DNA of 5,791 bases from Dehalococcoidia bacterium. Lineage in GTDB: Bacteria > Chloroflexota > Dehalococcoidia > SM23-28-2. Both the position numbers and the translations under genes were made by a program. Shown piece after piece: positions 1 through 5,192 of this stretch (its first letter is position 1; each line of letters begins with the position of its first letter). Location: assembly GCA_022866185.1 (NCBI GenBank), contig JALHUG010000094.1, positions 1 to 5,791 of the forward strand, read 5' to 3'. Below the pieces are notes generated by a model, which was given only the letters and a program-made list of their open reading frames with translations, did not search any database and had not been told where the DNA came from.

Positions 1-74
1 AGCAGGTGCAGCGTTCCCATCGCGGCGTTGAACAGCCGGAGCCGGCGGTAGACTCGGTCTTCTGGCTCGTTCAT
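1..74 (-). CDS. N-terminal fragment, probable heliorhodopsin (cut by left edge)
   Basis: Only the first 24 codons lie in the window; the gene runs off the left edge. The ATG at 74-72 has a strong Shine-Dalgarno sequence, GGAGG, six bases upstream (minus strand, 81-85), so the gene is real although very short here. The peptide begins MNEPEDRVYRRLRL and continues FNAAMGTLHLL. A short charged start, then an Arg-rich stretch, then FN..xG..HLL at the edge of the first membrane helix, is the pattern I know from the N-terminus of heliorhodopsins (for example LQNFNRIAGVFHLLQ in 48C12). Heliorhodopsins are seven-helix retinal proteins with inverted topology and a poorly defined role. The retinal lysine and all later helices are outside the window, so the call rests on one motif. 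It starts 48 bp after the stop of the cyclotransferase gene on the same strand, so both are probably on one transcript. Another small membrane protein cannot be excluded. Confidence 0.5.
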   Translation of the reverse strand, partial: MNEPEDRVYRRLRLFNAAMGTLHL

Positions 75-80
75 CTGTCG

Positions 81-85
81 CCTCC
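81..85 (-). promoter_or_regulatory. Strong ribosome binding site for the left-edge gene
   Basis: On the minus strand GGAGG is followed by six bases (CGACAG) and then ATG. This ideal spacing fixes the start of the truncated gene at 74 and is the main reason to accept that gene despite its 24 visible codons. Confidence 0.7.
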
Positions 86-122
86 TTCGGCCTGGGCTGC
101 CCCCAGCCGCCACCACTTCTGG

Positions 123-902
123 CTACCGGAGGCGCGCCTTCCATATCTTCTCGCAGGTCTGGCCGGTGAGGAAGAAGATGCCCTCGTCCTCGTCCCAGGC
201 GATGCCGTTGGGCGAGCCCCCCGGGCACACCTCGGCGGGCAGCGTGTAGCGCACCACCTTCGACGGGTCCCGCTCGAGTATGCGGTAGATGTAGGGTGTC
301 CGCCACTGGTTGGCCCAGATGTACGTCCCGTCGAACTCCAGCTCGTTGAGCCTCTGCACGGGCTGCCCCACGTACTGGATAGGAACCTCCCTAACGATGC
401 TGAACGTCTCGGGGTCGCGGTAGTACAGCGTCGCGCTGCCATTGGAGTTGACCAGGTGCTGGTCGGTCGCCGTCAGCCCCCAGCCTTCGCCCTCGTAGGT
501 AGCGAAGAGGGTGTACGGCCGAGCGCCGTCGCGCTCGAACAGGTAGGCCTTGCCTTCCGTGTAGGTCAGGAGGTACGTCCTGCCGAACGCCCGCACCAGC
601 CCCTCGCCGAACACGCCCTCCGTGTTGGGGGCCGACCAGAGCACCGCGCCCGTCTGCCTGTCGAGCCCGCGCACCTGCGATTGGCCTATGAGCCCAGTGC
701 TCTCCCAGAGGATGCCCTCGCTGACGAGCAGGCCCTCCGTCCAGGCCCGTCCCTCGTGGGGCATCGACCCGACGAGCTCGACCTCCCCCTCGAGTTGGGG
801 CGTCTCCGTCGGAGCTGCGGGCGAGCCACCCCCGCCTCCGCAGGCCGCCAGCAGGCCAGCGAAGAAAAACAGTGCGGCCAGGATAAGACGATGCGCACTC
901 AT
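123..902 (-). CDS. Glutaminyl-peptide cyclotransferase, plant/bacterial beta-propeller type, lipoprotein
   Basis: 259 residues. It converts N-terminal glutamine of peptides to pyroglutamate and belongs to the Glu_cyclase_2 family (the papaya/Xanthomonas-type five-bladed propeller, unrelated to the zinc-dependent animal enzyme). Residues 1-21 are a lipoprotein signal peptide: MSAHR, a hydrophobic core, then the lipobox LAAC with Cys21 as the lipidation site, followed by a Gly-rich tether. Family motifs run in order: WTEGLL (about 54-59), ESTGLIGQS (67-75), FGEGL (98-102), EGEGWGL (137-143), SNGSATL (153-159), LNELEF (185-190), WANQW (196-200), NGIAWD (232-237) and LTG (245-247). The length is normal and the propeller looks complete, so it should be active outside the membrane. 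A pair of extra cysteines (226 and 250) could form a disulfide; that is inference. The ATG at 902 has no clear Shine-Dalgarno but lies about 11 bp below a TATAAT, so the mRNA may be nearly leaderless. The probable heliorhodopsin gene follows 48 bp downstream. Confidence 0.9.
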   Translation of the reverse strand: MSAHRLILAALFFFAGLLAACGGGGGSPAAPTETPQLEGEVELVGSMPHEGRAWTEGLLVSEGILWESTGLIGQSQVRGLDRQTGAVLWSAPNTEGVFGEGLVRAFGRTYLLTYTEGKAYLFERDGARPYTLFATYEGEGWGLTATDQHLVNSNGSATLYYRDPETFSIVREVPIQYVGQPVQRLNELEFDGTYIWANQWRTPYIYRILERDPSKVVRYTLPAEVCPGGSPNGIAWDEDEGIFFLTGQTCEKIWKARLR

Positions 903-913
903 GACTCGCTTGC

Positions 914-919
914 ATTATA
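914..919 (-). promoter_or_regulatory. -10 element for the cyclotransferase gene
   Basis: On the minus strand a perfect TATAAT ends 11 bases before the ATG at 902. Transcription starting six or seven bases after it would leave only about five untranslated bases, so the mRNA would be almost leaderless, in line with the lack of a Shine-Dalgarno. I see no good -35 hexamer at 16-18 bp. Confidence 0.5.
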
Positions 920-959
920 AGCCTGCCGACTTGTCAGGGCCACTCGAGAGGGGGTGGCG

Positions 960-998
960 GGCGTGCCGATGCAGTGGGCGATGGGTTGCCGGCACGCC
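960..998. repeat. 9-bp perfect inverted repeat in a divergent promoter region
   Basis: GGCGTGCCG (960-968) and CGGCACGCC (990-998) are perfect inverted copies around a 21-bp spacer. The site lies between the cyclotransferase -10 and the tRNA -35. It could be an operator or an RNA hairpin; nothing links it to a known regulator, and GC-rich DNA gives some such repeats by chance. Confidence 0.35.
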
Positions 999-1009
999 TG
1001 GCCGATCGC

Positions 1010-1039
1010 TTGACTGGCTCTCGGCTCGAGCGGTAGTAT
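1010..1039 (+). promoter_or_regulatory. Sigma-70-type promoter of the tRNA-Val gene
   Basis: TTGACT (1010-1015), an 18-bp spacer and TAGTAT (1034-1039) match the housekeeping promoter pattern at five of six positions in each hexamer. The predicted start near 1046 lies about nine bases before the mature tRNA 5' end at 1055, as is usual for a tRNA gene. It may also serve the lipoprotein gene at 1202. Confidence 0.7.
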
Positions 1040-1054
1040 TTGGGCGCAAGGCAG

Positions 1055-1129
1055 GGGCGGTTAGCTCAGCGGGAGAGCGCTTGCTTCACACGCAAGAGGT
1101 CGCAGGTTCAAACCCTGCACCGCCCACCA
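1055..1129 (+). tRNA. tRNA-Val, anticodon CAC, with encoded CCA
   Basis: A complete cloverleaf can be folded by hand. The acceptor stem GGGCGGT (1055-1061) pairs with ACCGCCC (1119-1125). The D arm has GCTC/GAGC with loop AGCGGGA, and the anticodon arm is CTTGC-TTCACAC-GCAAG. A five-base variable loop (AGGTC) is followed by the T arm GCAGG-TTCAAAC-CCTGC. The anticodon is CAC, which reads the valine codon GUG. The discriminator is A1126 and CCA is encoded at 1127-1129. All stems are perfectly paired, so the gene looks functional. Confidence 0.97.
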
Positions 1130-1191
1130 CTCTTCGGGGAAGCGTATCCGGCGACTCGCCGCCACGTCGAGGAACAGGGCCTTAGCTGACC

Positions 1192-1198
1192 GGAGGGG
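1192..1198 (+). promoter_or_regulatory. Ribosome binding site of the lipoprotein gene
   Basis: GGAGGGG ends three bases before the ATG at 1202; with GGAGG as the core the spacing is five. It selects this ATG, which also gives a correct lipoprotein signal peptide. Confidence 0.7.
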
Positions 1199-1201
1199 AA
1201 G

Positions 1202-2101
1202 ATGACTCGAAGAATCGCTATCCGGAGGCTTTGGCTGGCCCTGGGGGGTCTCCTCCTAGTCCTTGTGCTGCTCGCTGGCTGCAAGGAGACGGAGGAGAGC
1301 GCGTCCCCTTCGCCTACGCCGACACCCATCGTCACCACGACCGCTCAGGCCAGCCCCGCTTCGACGCCCACGCCTGAGCTAACGCCAAAACCTACCCAGA
1401 AAGCCACGCCAGTGGCAACCCCGACAGGGCCCGATCTGGGCGCCCTGCAGCAGATGGCTGACCCCGCTGCCAAGAACCTGAGCATGGGCGAGTTCGAGCT
1501 GAACGACGAGACGTTTGCCAAGCTCGCCTACGACCTGCAAGAGCGCGTCGCCTCGCCCGGCATCGGCTCTCAGGGCGGGGTCATGGATGCGGACCGACAG
1601 TACTTGGAGGTGTATCGCTGGGCAGATGGCTCGTGGGAGAGGGCGTTCAACCTCTACGAGTTCTTGCCGGCGATCTACCCGCTGGAGCAGCTCGGCCCCG
1701 TAGTCGACAACAAGCCTCAGACAGCGACCGCCGTTGTTCATGCTGAGCTGACGCCCGTGCAGTTTGAGGCGGAGATCGGTGATGTGCTCTTCCTGGAGAC
1801 GGGCCTGGAGGGTGGCCCACAGGGCGTGCAGCACCCTGCGCCAACCATCACGGCGTTGGTGTGGAGGGATGGCGAGCTTCACGCAGCGTATTCAGAGGAG
1901 TTCGCCGTCAGGGGCGAGATGGTCTCGGTTCGCGCCGCGGGCGAGTACATAGAGCTGGTGATGGACGCGTACCTGTCGACAGACCCGATGTGTTGCCCAA
2001 CGGGCTGGGAGATGCTACGCCTCGCTCCCACAGAGCTGGGCGACCTGAACCCCGTGGAACGGTGCACAGGGCCTGAAAACCACTACTGCTTTGTCCAGTA
2101 G
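1202..2101 (+). CDS. Secreted lipoprotein with Ser/Thr/Pro linker and CCPTG motif
   Basis: 299 residues, function unknown. An Arg-rich n-region and hydrophobic helix lead to the lipobox LLAGC, with Cys27 as the predicted lipid attachment site. Residues about 34-76 form a Ser/Thr/Pro-rich linker with SPTPTP-type repeats, typical of exported Chloroflexota proteins and probably spanning the surface layer. Residues about 78-299 form a compact acidic domain. Near its end is DPMCCPTGWEMLRL (261-274) and then Cys288 and Cys296, so two disulfides are possible. The CCP[ST]G motif near the C-terminus recalls the LppP/LprE lipoproteins of actinobacteria; I treat this as weak similarity. The start is supported by GGAGGGG at 1192-1198. 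No obvious promoter lies between the tRNA end (1129) and the gene, so the two may be co-transcribed. Stop TAG at 2099-2101. Confidence 0.85.
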   Translation: MTRRIAIRRLWLALGGLLLVLVLLAGCKETEESASPSPTPTPIVTTTAQASPASTPTPELTPKPTQKATPVATPTGPDLGALQQMADPAAKNLSMGEFELNDETFAKLAYDLQERVASPGIGSQGGVMDADRQYLEVYRWADGSWERAFNLYEFLPAIYPLEQLGPVVDNKPQTATAVVHAELTPVQFEAEIGDVLFLETGLEGGPQGVQHPAPTITALVWRDGELHAAYSEEFAVRGEMVSVRAAGEYIELVMDAYLSTDPMCCPTGWEMLRLAPTELGDLNPVERCTGPENHYCFVQ

Positions 2102-2118
2102 GGCTGGCGGTTGGTGAC

Positions 2119-2324
2119 TTGATTCTCGACCCCCGCCTGAAGGCGTTCAACTATTTAGATTCACCTCTGCGGGATAAATCCCGCAGCTTCCCCAAAGCCG
2201 AGGGTTTCTCCGCCAGAGGCGGATCCGCCTTCGGCGGGAATCCTCAGGGGTGTTCTTGTTTTCTTGATCGCCATAAGGCGGGGGCATCGGATTCGCCTGC
2301 TCACGCCCCCCCGACCTGTCGGGG
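2119..2324. repeat. Cluster of short hairpins between convergent genes, possible IS200/IS605-type relic
   Basis: No gene is visible between 2102 and 2389. The gap holds a run of perfect or near-perfect hairpins: CGCC-TGAA-GGCG (2134-2145), CTGCGGGA-TAAA-TCCCGCAG (2167-2186), TCCGCC-AGA-GGCGGA (2209-2223), TCCGCC-TTC-GGCGGG (2224-2238), CGCC-ATAA-GGCG (2269-2280) and CCCCGA-CCTG-TCGGGG (2309-2324). TTGAT occurs at 2119-2123 and again at 2264-2268, each upstream of a CGCC-N4-GGCG hairpin, and the first hairpin is followed by TTCAAC. TTGAT is a known target pentamer in the IS200/IS605 family, whose ends are subterminal hairpins without terminal inverted repeats. That makes a decayed end or a non-autonomous derivative plausible, but no transposase or TnpB fragment is readable. 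The other reading is a hairpin-rich intergenic repeat acting as a two-way terminator. Confidence 0.4.
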
Positions 2325-2360
2325 AGGTTGTGTGTCAAGCCGAGAGCCCATCCCCCACCA

Positions 2361-2378
2361 CGCTCGCTGAGCCGAGCG
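2361..2378. other. 6-bp hairpin just beyond the exchanger gene
   Basis: Read on the minus strand, CGCTCG-GCTCAG-CGAGCG lies 12 bp past the stop of the exchanger gene. It lacks a T-run on either side, so it is not a standard intrinsic terminator, but it could protect the 3' end or act with the hairpin cluster beside it. Confidence 0.3.
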
Positions 2379-2389
2379 CATGGCTGGGC

Positions 2390-3703
2390 CTAGCGGCTCG
2401 GCTTCTTCGTGCGGCCTCGCTCCTTCTTGCCCCCTGGTGGCCCCGTCGACATGGCGGGCGCCTTGCCGCCCCGCCGGCTGGCCTCTCGAAAGACGATGGG
2501 CAGGGTGTGCCTGTCCTGAAAGAAGAGGAAAGCGGCCAGCGCCAGGTAGACTCCGCCATACGCGTAGCGCACAGCGGGATCGGTGAAGAAGAGCTGCGTG
2601 CCGAACAGCCCCAGGAGAAGGAGCGCCTCTCGGGTGGAGATGCTCAGGCTGGCGAAGATGGCCACAGCGAACGCCGACTGGGCGGCGGTCAGGAACACCT
2701 CCTCCACCTGGCGGGAGTCCATCGGCAGCGGCGAGAGGTGGGCGCCCGAGATGCTGTAGGCCACCGGCAGGCTGCCGATGAGGAGCGTCCACTGGTTGAC
2801 CTTGGAGGAGATGAGCATAACCATGGCGGCAAGCGCCCGCCCGCGGGAGGCCAGGATGGCGGCCACGGTGAGCTCAGGCGCCTCCGAGGCCAGAGGGGCG
2901 AACCACTGGATCAGGACGAACTTGCTGATGCCTAGATCTTCCCCTATGCCCTTCAGCCCCTCGACGAAGGGCTCGGCGGCGGCGAAGATGGTCAGGGCGG
3001 AATACAGGAAAAGGAGGATGACCATGCCCCGGCGCCGCCGTTTGGCCAAGGAGCCCAGCGTGAGAGCAGGCCCCACCAGCTCGGGCTCGGTCGCTGGCGC
3101 CCGCGAAACCAGGTAAACGTAGCCTCCGAAAAGGCTGAAGAGCACGCCCGTGTCGATGAGCGATATGTTGCCTTTGATGGGGATGACGAAGTTGTAGAGG
3201 GTGGCTGCCCCCAGGAAGATGAGGGCCAGAGAGGTTTCGTGGCCGCTGACGCGCAGGGCGCCCTTCTTGCTTCGCAGCCAATAAAGGAAGAAGACCATCG
3301 GCCAGCCCGTGCCCACCAGAAGACGATTGGCCCCCGTCATGTTGGCCGTAGCCAGCGCGGCGTTTTCCGCGCTGCCGTGTGCCGTCCACGCCAGGTAGAG
3401 GTCCACCGCGTACTCAGGCAGGACGGCGATGAGGGCGATGGCCACCAGGGCCAGGCCCTGGGAGATGTCTTTCTCGGCGGTCTCCGACGCCCAGGTGAGG
3501 ATGAAGGCGGCGGCTACAATGGCGGAGCCGAAGATCAGCACCGCCGGCACGCTTCCCAGCTCTGGGATGACCCCCGTGATGAGGAGGAGGCGCAGGATGG
3601 GGGCGGGCGCGCAAATGGCGGCGCAGGCCCCTAGCAGCAGCCAGTTCCTGAAGGAGGCGGCTCCCTTGGCTGGGCGGTCTTCTCGTCCGGATGGAGAAGG
3701 CAT
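2390..3703 (-). CDS. Sodium/calcium exchanger-like membrane protein (CaCA superfamily, divergent subfamily)
   Basis: 437 residues with about ten or eleven hydrophobic segments between residues 20 and 400. It is an inner-membrane cation antiporter that probably uses the Na+ or H+ gradient. Two alpha-repeats are visible. Alpha-1 (about 84-137) has AVLPEYAV with Pro96-Glu97 and then NMTGAN (121-126). Alpha-2 (about 264-315) has ASEAPEL with Pro276-Glu277 and then SSKVNQWT (299-306). Both ion-binding Pro-Glu pairs are kept. The canonical GTSLPE and GSNxxN motifs are changed: the Thr-Ser of repeat 1 is Ala-Val, and repeat 2 has a second acidic residue (Glu274). The ASEAPE and SSKVNQWTLL combination is one I recall from bacterial proteins annotated sodium:calcium or sodium:proton exchangers, so the cation is uncertain. 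The loop at 201-226 ends in KRRRR and the C-terminus (409-437) is a basic Lys/Arg-rich tail. The ATG at 3703 has no strong Shine-Dalgarno. Confidence 0.85.
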   Translation of the reverse strand: MPSPSGREDRPAKGAASFRNWLLLGACAAICAPAPILRLLLITGVIPELGSVPAVLIFGSAIVAAAFILTWASETAEKDISQGLALVAIALIAVLPEYAVDLYLAWTAHGSAENAALATANMTGANRLLVGTGWPMVFFLYWLRSKKGALRVSGHETSLALIFLGAATLYNFVIPIKGNISLIDTGVLFSLFGGYVYLVSRAPATEPELVGPALTLGSLAKRRRRGMVILLFLYSALTIFAAAEPFVEGLKGIGEDLGISKFVLIQWFAPLASEAPELTVAAILASRGRALAAMVMLISSKVNQWTLLIGSLPVAYSISGAHLSPLPMDSRQVEEVFLTAAQSAFAVAIFASLSISTREALLLLGLFGTQLFFTDPAVRYAYGGVYLALAAFLFFQDRHTLPIVFREASRRGGKAPAMSTGPPGGKKERGRTKKPSR

Positions 3704-3834
3704 GGACAGGGGCGGCCCCTACCGGAAAGCCACTGCGGGCGCACCGAGAGCAGCAGCAGAGGCCAGGCGCTCTGAGGGCGATCCCATGCAACCACCTAGC
3801 GGCCGATTCTTGAGCATGAGGCCATTCGAGCGCC

Positions 3835-3852
3835 AGTATAGCATGCCCATGC
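3835..3852 (-). promoter_or_regulatory. Possible promoter/operator upstream of the exchanger gene
   Basis: On the minus strand a TATACT (3835-3840) could be a -10 element about 130 bp before the exchanger start. Directly upstream of it is the perfect inverted repeat GCATG-CC-CATGC (3841-3852), inside what would be the promoter spacer and so a good place for an operator. The best -35 at 18 bp is TTCAAC, a poor match. The rest of the 226-bp gap shows no gene. Confidence 0.3.
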
Positions 3853-3922
3853 TCTATCGTTGAACAGGGATCCTAAGTTGGACGGCGACAGGCTTGGAAT
3901 TACGGCAGCAGGCGGGGCAATG

Positions 3923-3950
3923 GCCGAGGCTAGAGGCCCATGGCCTCGGC
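3923..3950 (-). other. Stem-loop over the stop codon of the pilin-like gene
   Basis: GCCGAGGC (3923-3930) and GCCTCGGC (3943-3950) form an 8-bp perfect stem with a 12-base loop, covering the last codons and the TAG of the small pilin-like gene. No T-run follows on the minus strand, so it is more likely an mRNA end-stabiliser or a weak terminator than a classical one. Confidence 0.35.
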
Positions 3951-4133
3951 GACGGGCTGGTAGAAGGCGAGGACGGCCAGCCCGAGGGCCGTCAGCGCGA
4001 GCACGGCAACCAGGGAAACGAGGGCCAGCACCAACGTAAACTCGCCCAGCGCCTGCCCATCCTCGCCTCTAGCTCTCACCAGAGCAGAGGTAACGTACCA
4101 CCACAACTTTCCATAACTCATAGACCTCACCAT
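3930..4133 (-). CDS. Small Flp/Fap-type pilin-like membrane protein
   Basis: 67 residues from the ATG at 4133, or 63 from the ATG at 4121. The second start is preceded by GGTGAGGT, but very closely, so either is possible. The core is the Flp pilin pattern: a short basic leader ending RARGEDGQALGEF, then a single hydrophobic helix TLVLALVSLVAVLALTALG and a short tail. In Flp/Tad prepilins the segment is typically EGQ-[AG]-L-[VA]-E-Y-x-hydrophobic, with a glutamate five residues after the cleavage site; here Gly-Gln-Ala-Leu-Gly-Glu-Phe fits, with Glu31. Such pilins are cut by a TadV-type peptidase and assembled by a Tad secretion ATPase, none of which is in this window, so it is an orphan copy. 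It begins 29 bp after the stop of pyrD on the same strand and may be on the pyrD transcript. A generic one-helix membrane protein is the alternative. Confidence 0.65.
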   Translation of the reverse strand: MVRSMSYGKLWWYVTSALVRARGEDGQALGEFTLVLALVSLVAVLALTALGLAVLAFYQPVAEAMGL

Positions 4134-4162
4134 ATAGGGAGACGCTAGGAGAGAAGGGTATG

Positions 4163-5083
4163 TTACACTCTGGCAACGCCGATGAGCTGGTGGAGGTCGT
4201 CCACCCCTTCTTCCTCCATGAAGCGCTCGATGCCCTCCAGCACGTCGAGGGTGGCCCGGGGGTTGATGAAGGTGGCGGTGCCCACCTGAACGGCGGTGGC
4301 CCCAGCCATGATGTACTCTATGGCGTCGAGGGCGGTCATGATCCCGCCACAGCCAATAATGGGAACGTCCACTGCTGCCGCCGTCTGGTAGACCAGGCGT
4401 AGGGCGATGGGCTTGAGGGCCGGCCCGGAAAGGCCTCCGAAGGTCCAGCCCAGGGCCGGCCGCCTGCTCTTCACATCGATGGCCATGGCGGGGAAGGTGT
4501 TGGTGAGGGTGAGGGCATCGGCGCCGGCGTCCGCTGCCGCTTGCGCTACGCTTACGATGTCGCTGACATTGGGGGCCAGCTTAACGATGACGGGCAGGGT
4601 GGTCTCACGCCTCGCAGCAGCAGTCACCGCGGCGGCCATCTGCGGGCTGCTGCCAAACGCCAGGCCGGTGGCCACGTTGGGGCAGCTGATGTTCAGCTCC
4701 AGGCCGCTGACCCCAGGCACGCCATCCAATCGCCGGGCCAGGCGAGCGTACTCCTCGATGCTCTCACCGGCTATGTTCACGACGACCGGCACGCGCCAGG
4801 TGGCCCAGACGGGAGCGATGTCGCGGATGAGGGCTTCTACCCCCATGTTCTGGAGGCCGATGGAGTTGAGCATGCCAGCGGCGGTTTCCACCATGCGGGG
4901 CTGAGGATTGCCCCGCCGTCGGCGTAGCGTTGTCCCCTTGCAGACGATGGCCCCCAAGCGTTGGATGTCCAGCTCCTTGGCCATCTCCAGCCCATAGCCG
5001 AAGGTGCCGGAGGCAGCCATCACCGGATTGGCCAGAAAGAGCCCACGCTTGCATCTGGGCGCCAGCTCGACGGACAGGTTCAC
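4163..5083 (-). CDS. pyrD: Dihydroorotate dehydrogenase, class 1B catalytic subunit
   Basis: 306 residues, the usual length for the soluble class 1 enzyme. It oxidises dihydroorotate to orotate with FMN, the fourth step of de novo pyrimidine synthesis. The TIM-barrel motifs are all present: NPVMAASGTFGYG (19-31), VCKGTT (47-52), MLNSIGLQN (71-79), ELNISCPN (129-136) with Cys134 as the catalytic base that marks class 1, VKLAPN (167-172), TNT (194-196), GGLSGPALKP (216-225), GCGGI (244-248) and VGTA (267-270). GTFGYG and SGPALKP point to class 1B, the type that works with the PyrK (PyrDII) iron-sulfur/FAD subunit and NAD+; no pyrK is in the window. The start codon is GTG (5083-5081), preceded by GGGGGGA at suitable distance and by an extended -10 promoter. 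The small pilin-like gene follows 29 bp downstream. Confidence 0.95.
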   Translation of the reverse strand: MNLSVELAPRCKRGLFLANPVMAASGTFGYGLEMAKELDIQRLGAIVCKGTTLRRRRGNPQPRMVETAAGMLNSIGLQNMGVEALIRDIAPVWATWRVPVVVNIAGESIEEYARLARRLDGVPGVSGLELNISCPNVATGLAFGSSPQMAAAVTAAARRETTLPVIVKLAPNVSDIVSVAQAAADAGADALTLTNTFPAMAIDVKSRRPALGWTFGGLSGPALKPIALRLVYQTAAAVDVPIIGCGGIMTALDAIEYIMAGATAVQVGTATFINPRATLDVLEGIERFMEEEGVDDLHQLIGVARV

Positions 5084-5103
5084 GCTTTCCCCCCGTTGGC
5101 GTC

Positions 5104-5112
5104 ATTATACCA
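5104..5112 (-). promoter_or_regulatory. Extended -10 promoter of pyrD
   Basis: On the minus strand TGG-TATAAT is a perfect -10 with the TGn extension, which explains the absence of a -35 at 16-18 bp. Transcription would start near 5097 and leave a leader of about 14 bases containing the GGGGGGA ribosome binding site. No room is left for a UMP-type attenuator, so any pyrimidine control would act at the promoter. Confidence 0.65.
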
Positions 5113-5133
5113 GCGCCTTGCTCAGGGGCTAGC

Positions 5134-5171
5134 AAAACAGAAGGGGTGCGCCCCCCCAGGGGTGCACCCCT
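5134..5171 (-). terminator. Rho-independent terminator of the small zinc-protein gene
   Basis: On the minus strand AGGGGTGC (5164-5171) pairs with GCACCCCT (5142-5149) across a GC-rich loop that can pair further within itself. The stem is followed at once by the T-rich run TTCTGTTTT (5134-5142). It begins 21 bp after the stop codon of the gene ending at 5193 and ends before the pyrD promoter, separating the two units. Confidence 0.75.
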
Positions 5172-5192
5172 CTCAGTGGTACTGCCCTCCTT

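Noticed and set aside
6..920. 304-codon open frame on the plus strand
   Set aside because: It lies antisense to the cyclotransferase, whose family motifs are unmistakable. Its translation is Arg/Pro/Leu/Val-rich with no recognisable domain, as expected of a GC-rich shadow frame.
2147..2338. 63-codon minus-strand frame across the hairpin cluster
   Set aside because: It merely reads through the inverted repeats, gives an Arg/Pro-rich peptide, and shows no TnpB or transposase motif.
2102..2389. CRISPR array
   Set aside because: The repeated units are inverted hairpins of differing sequence and spacing, not identical direct repeats with regular spacers.
2264..2935. 223-codon open frame on the plus strand
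   Set aside because: Mostly antisense to the exchanger gene, with Gly/Arg/Glu-biased composition and no domain; it starts inside the hairpin cluster without a ribosome binding site.
3414..3791. 125-codon minus-strand frame overlapping the exchanger start
   Set aside because: Out of frame with the exchanger, and its Arg/Pro/His-rich translation is typical of a shifted frame in GC-rich coding DNA.
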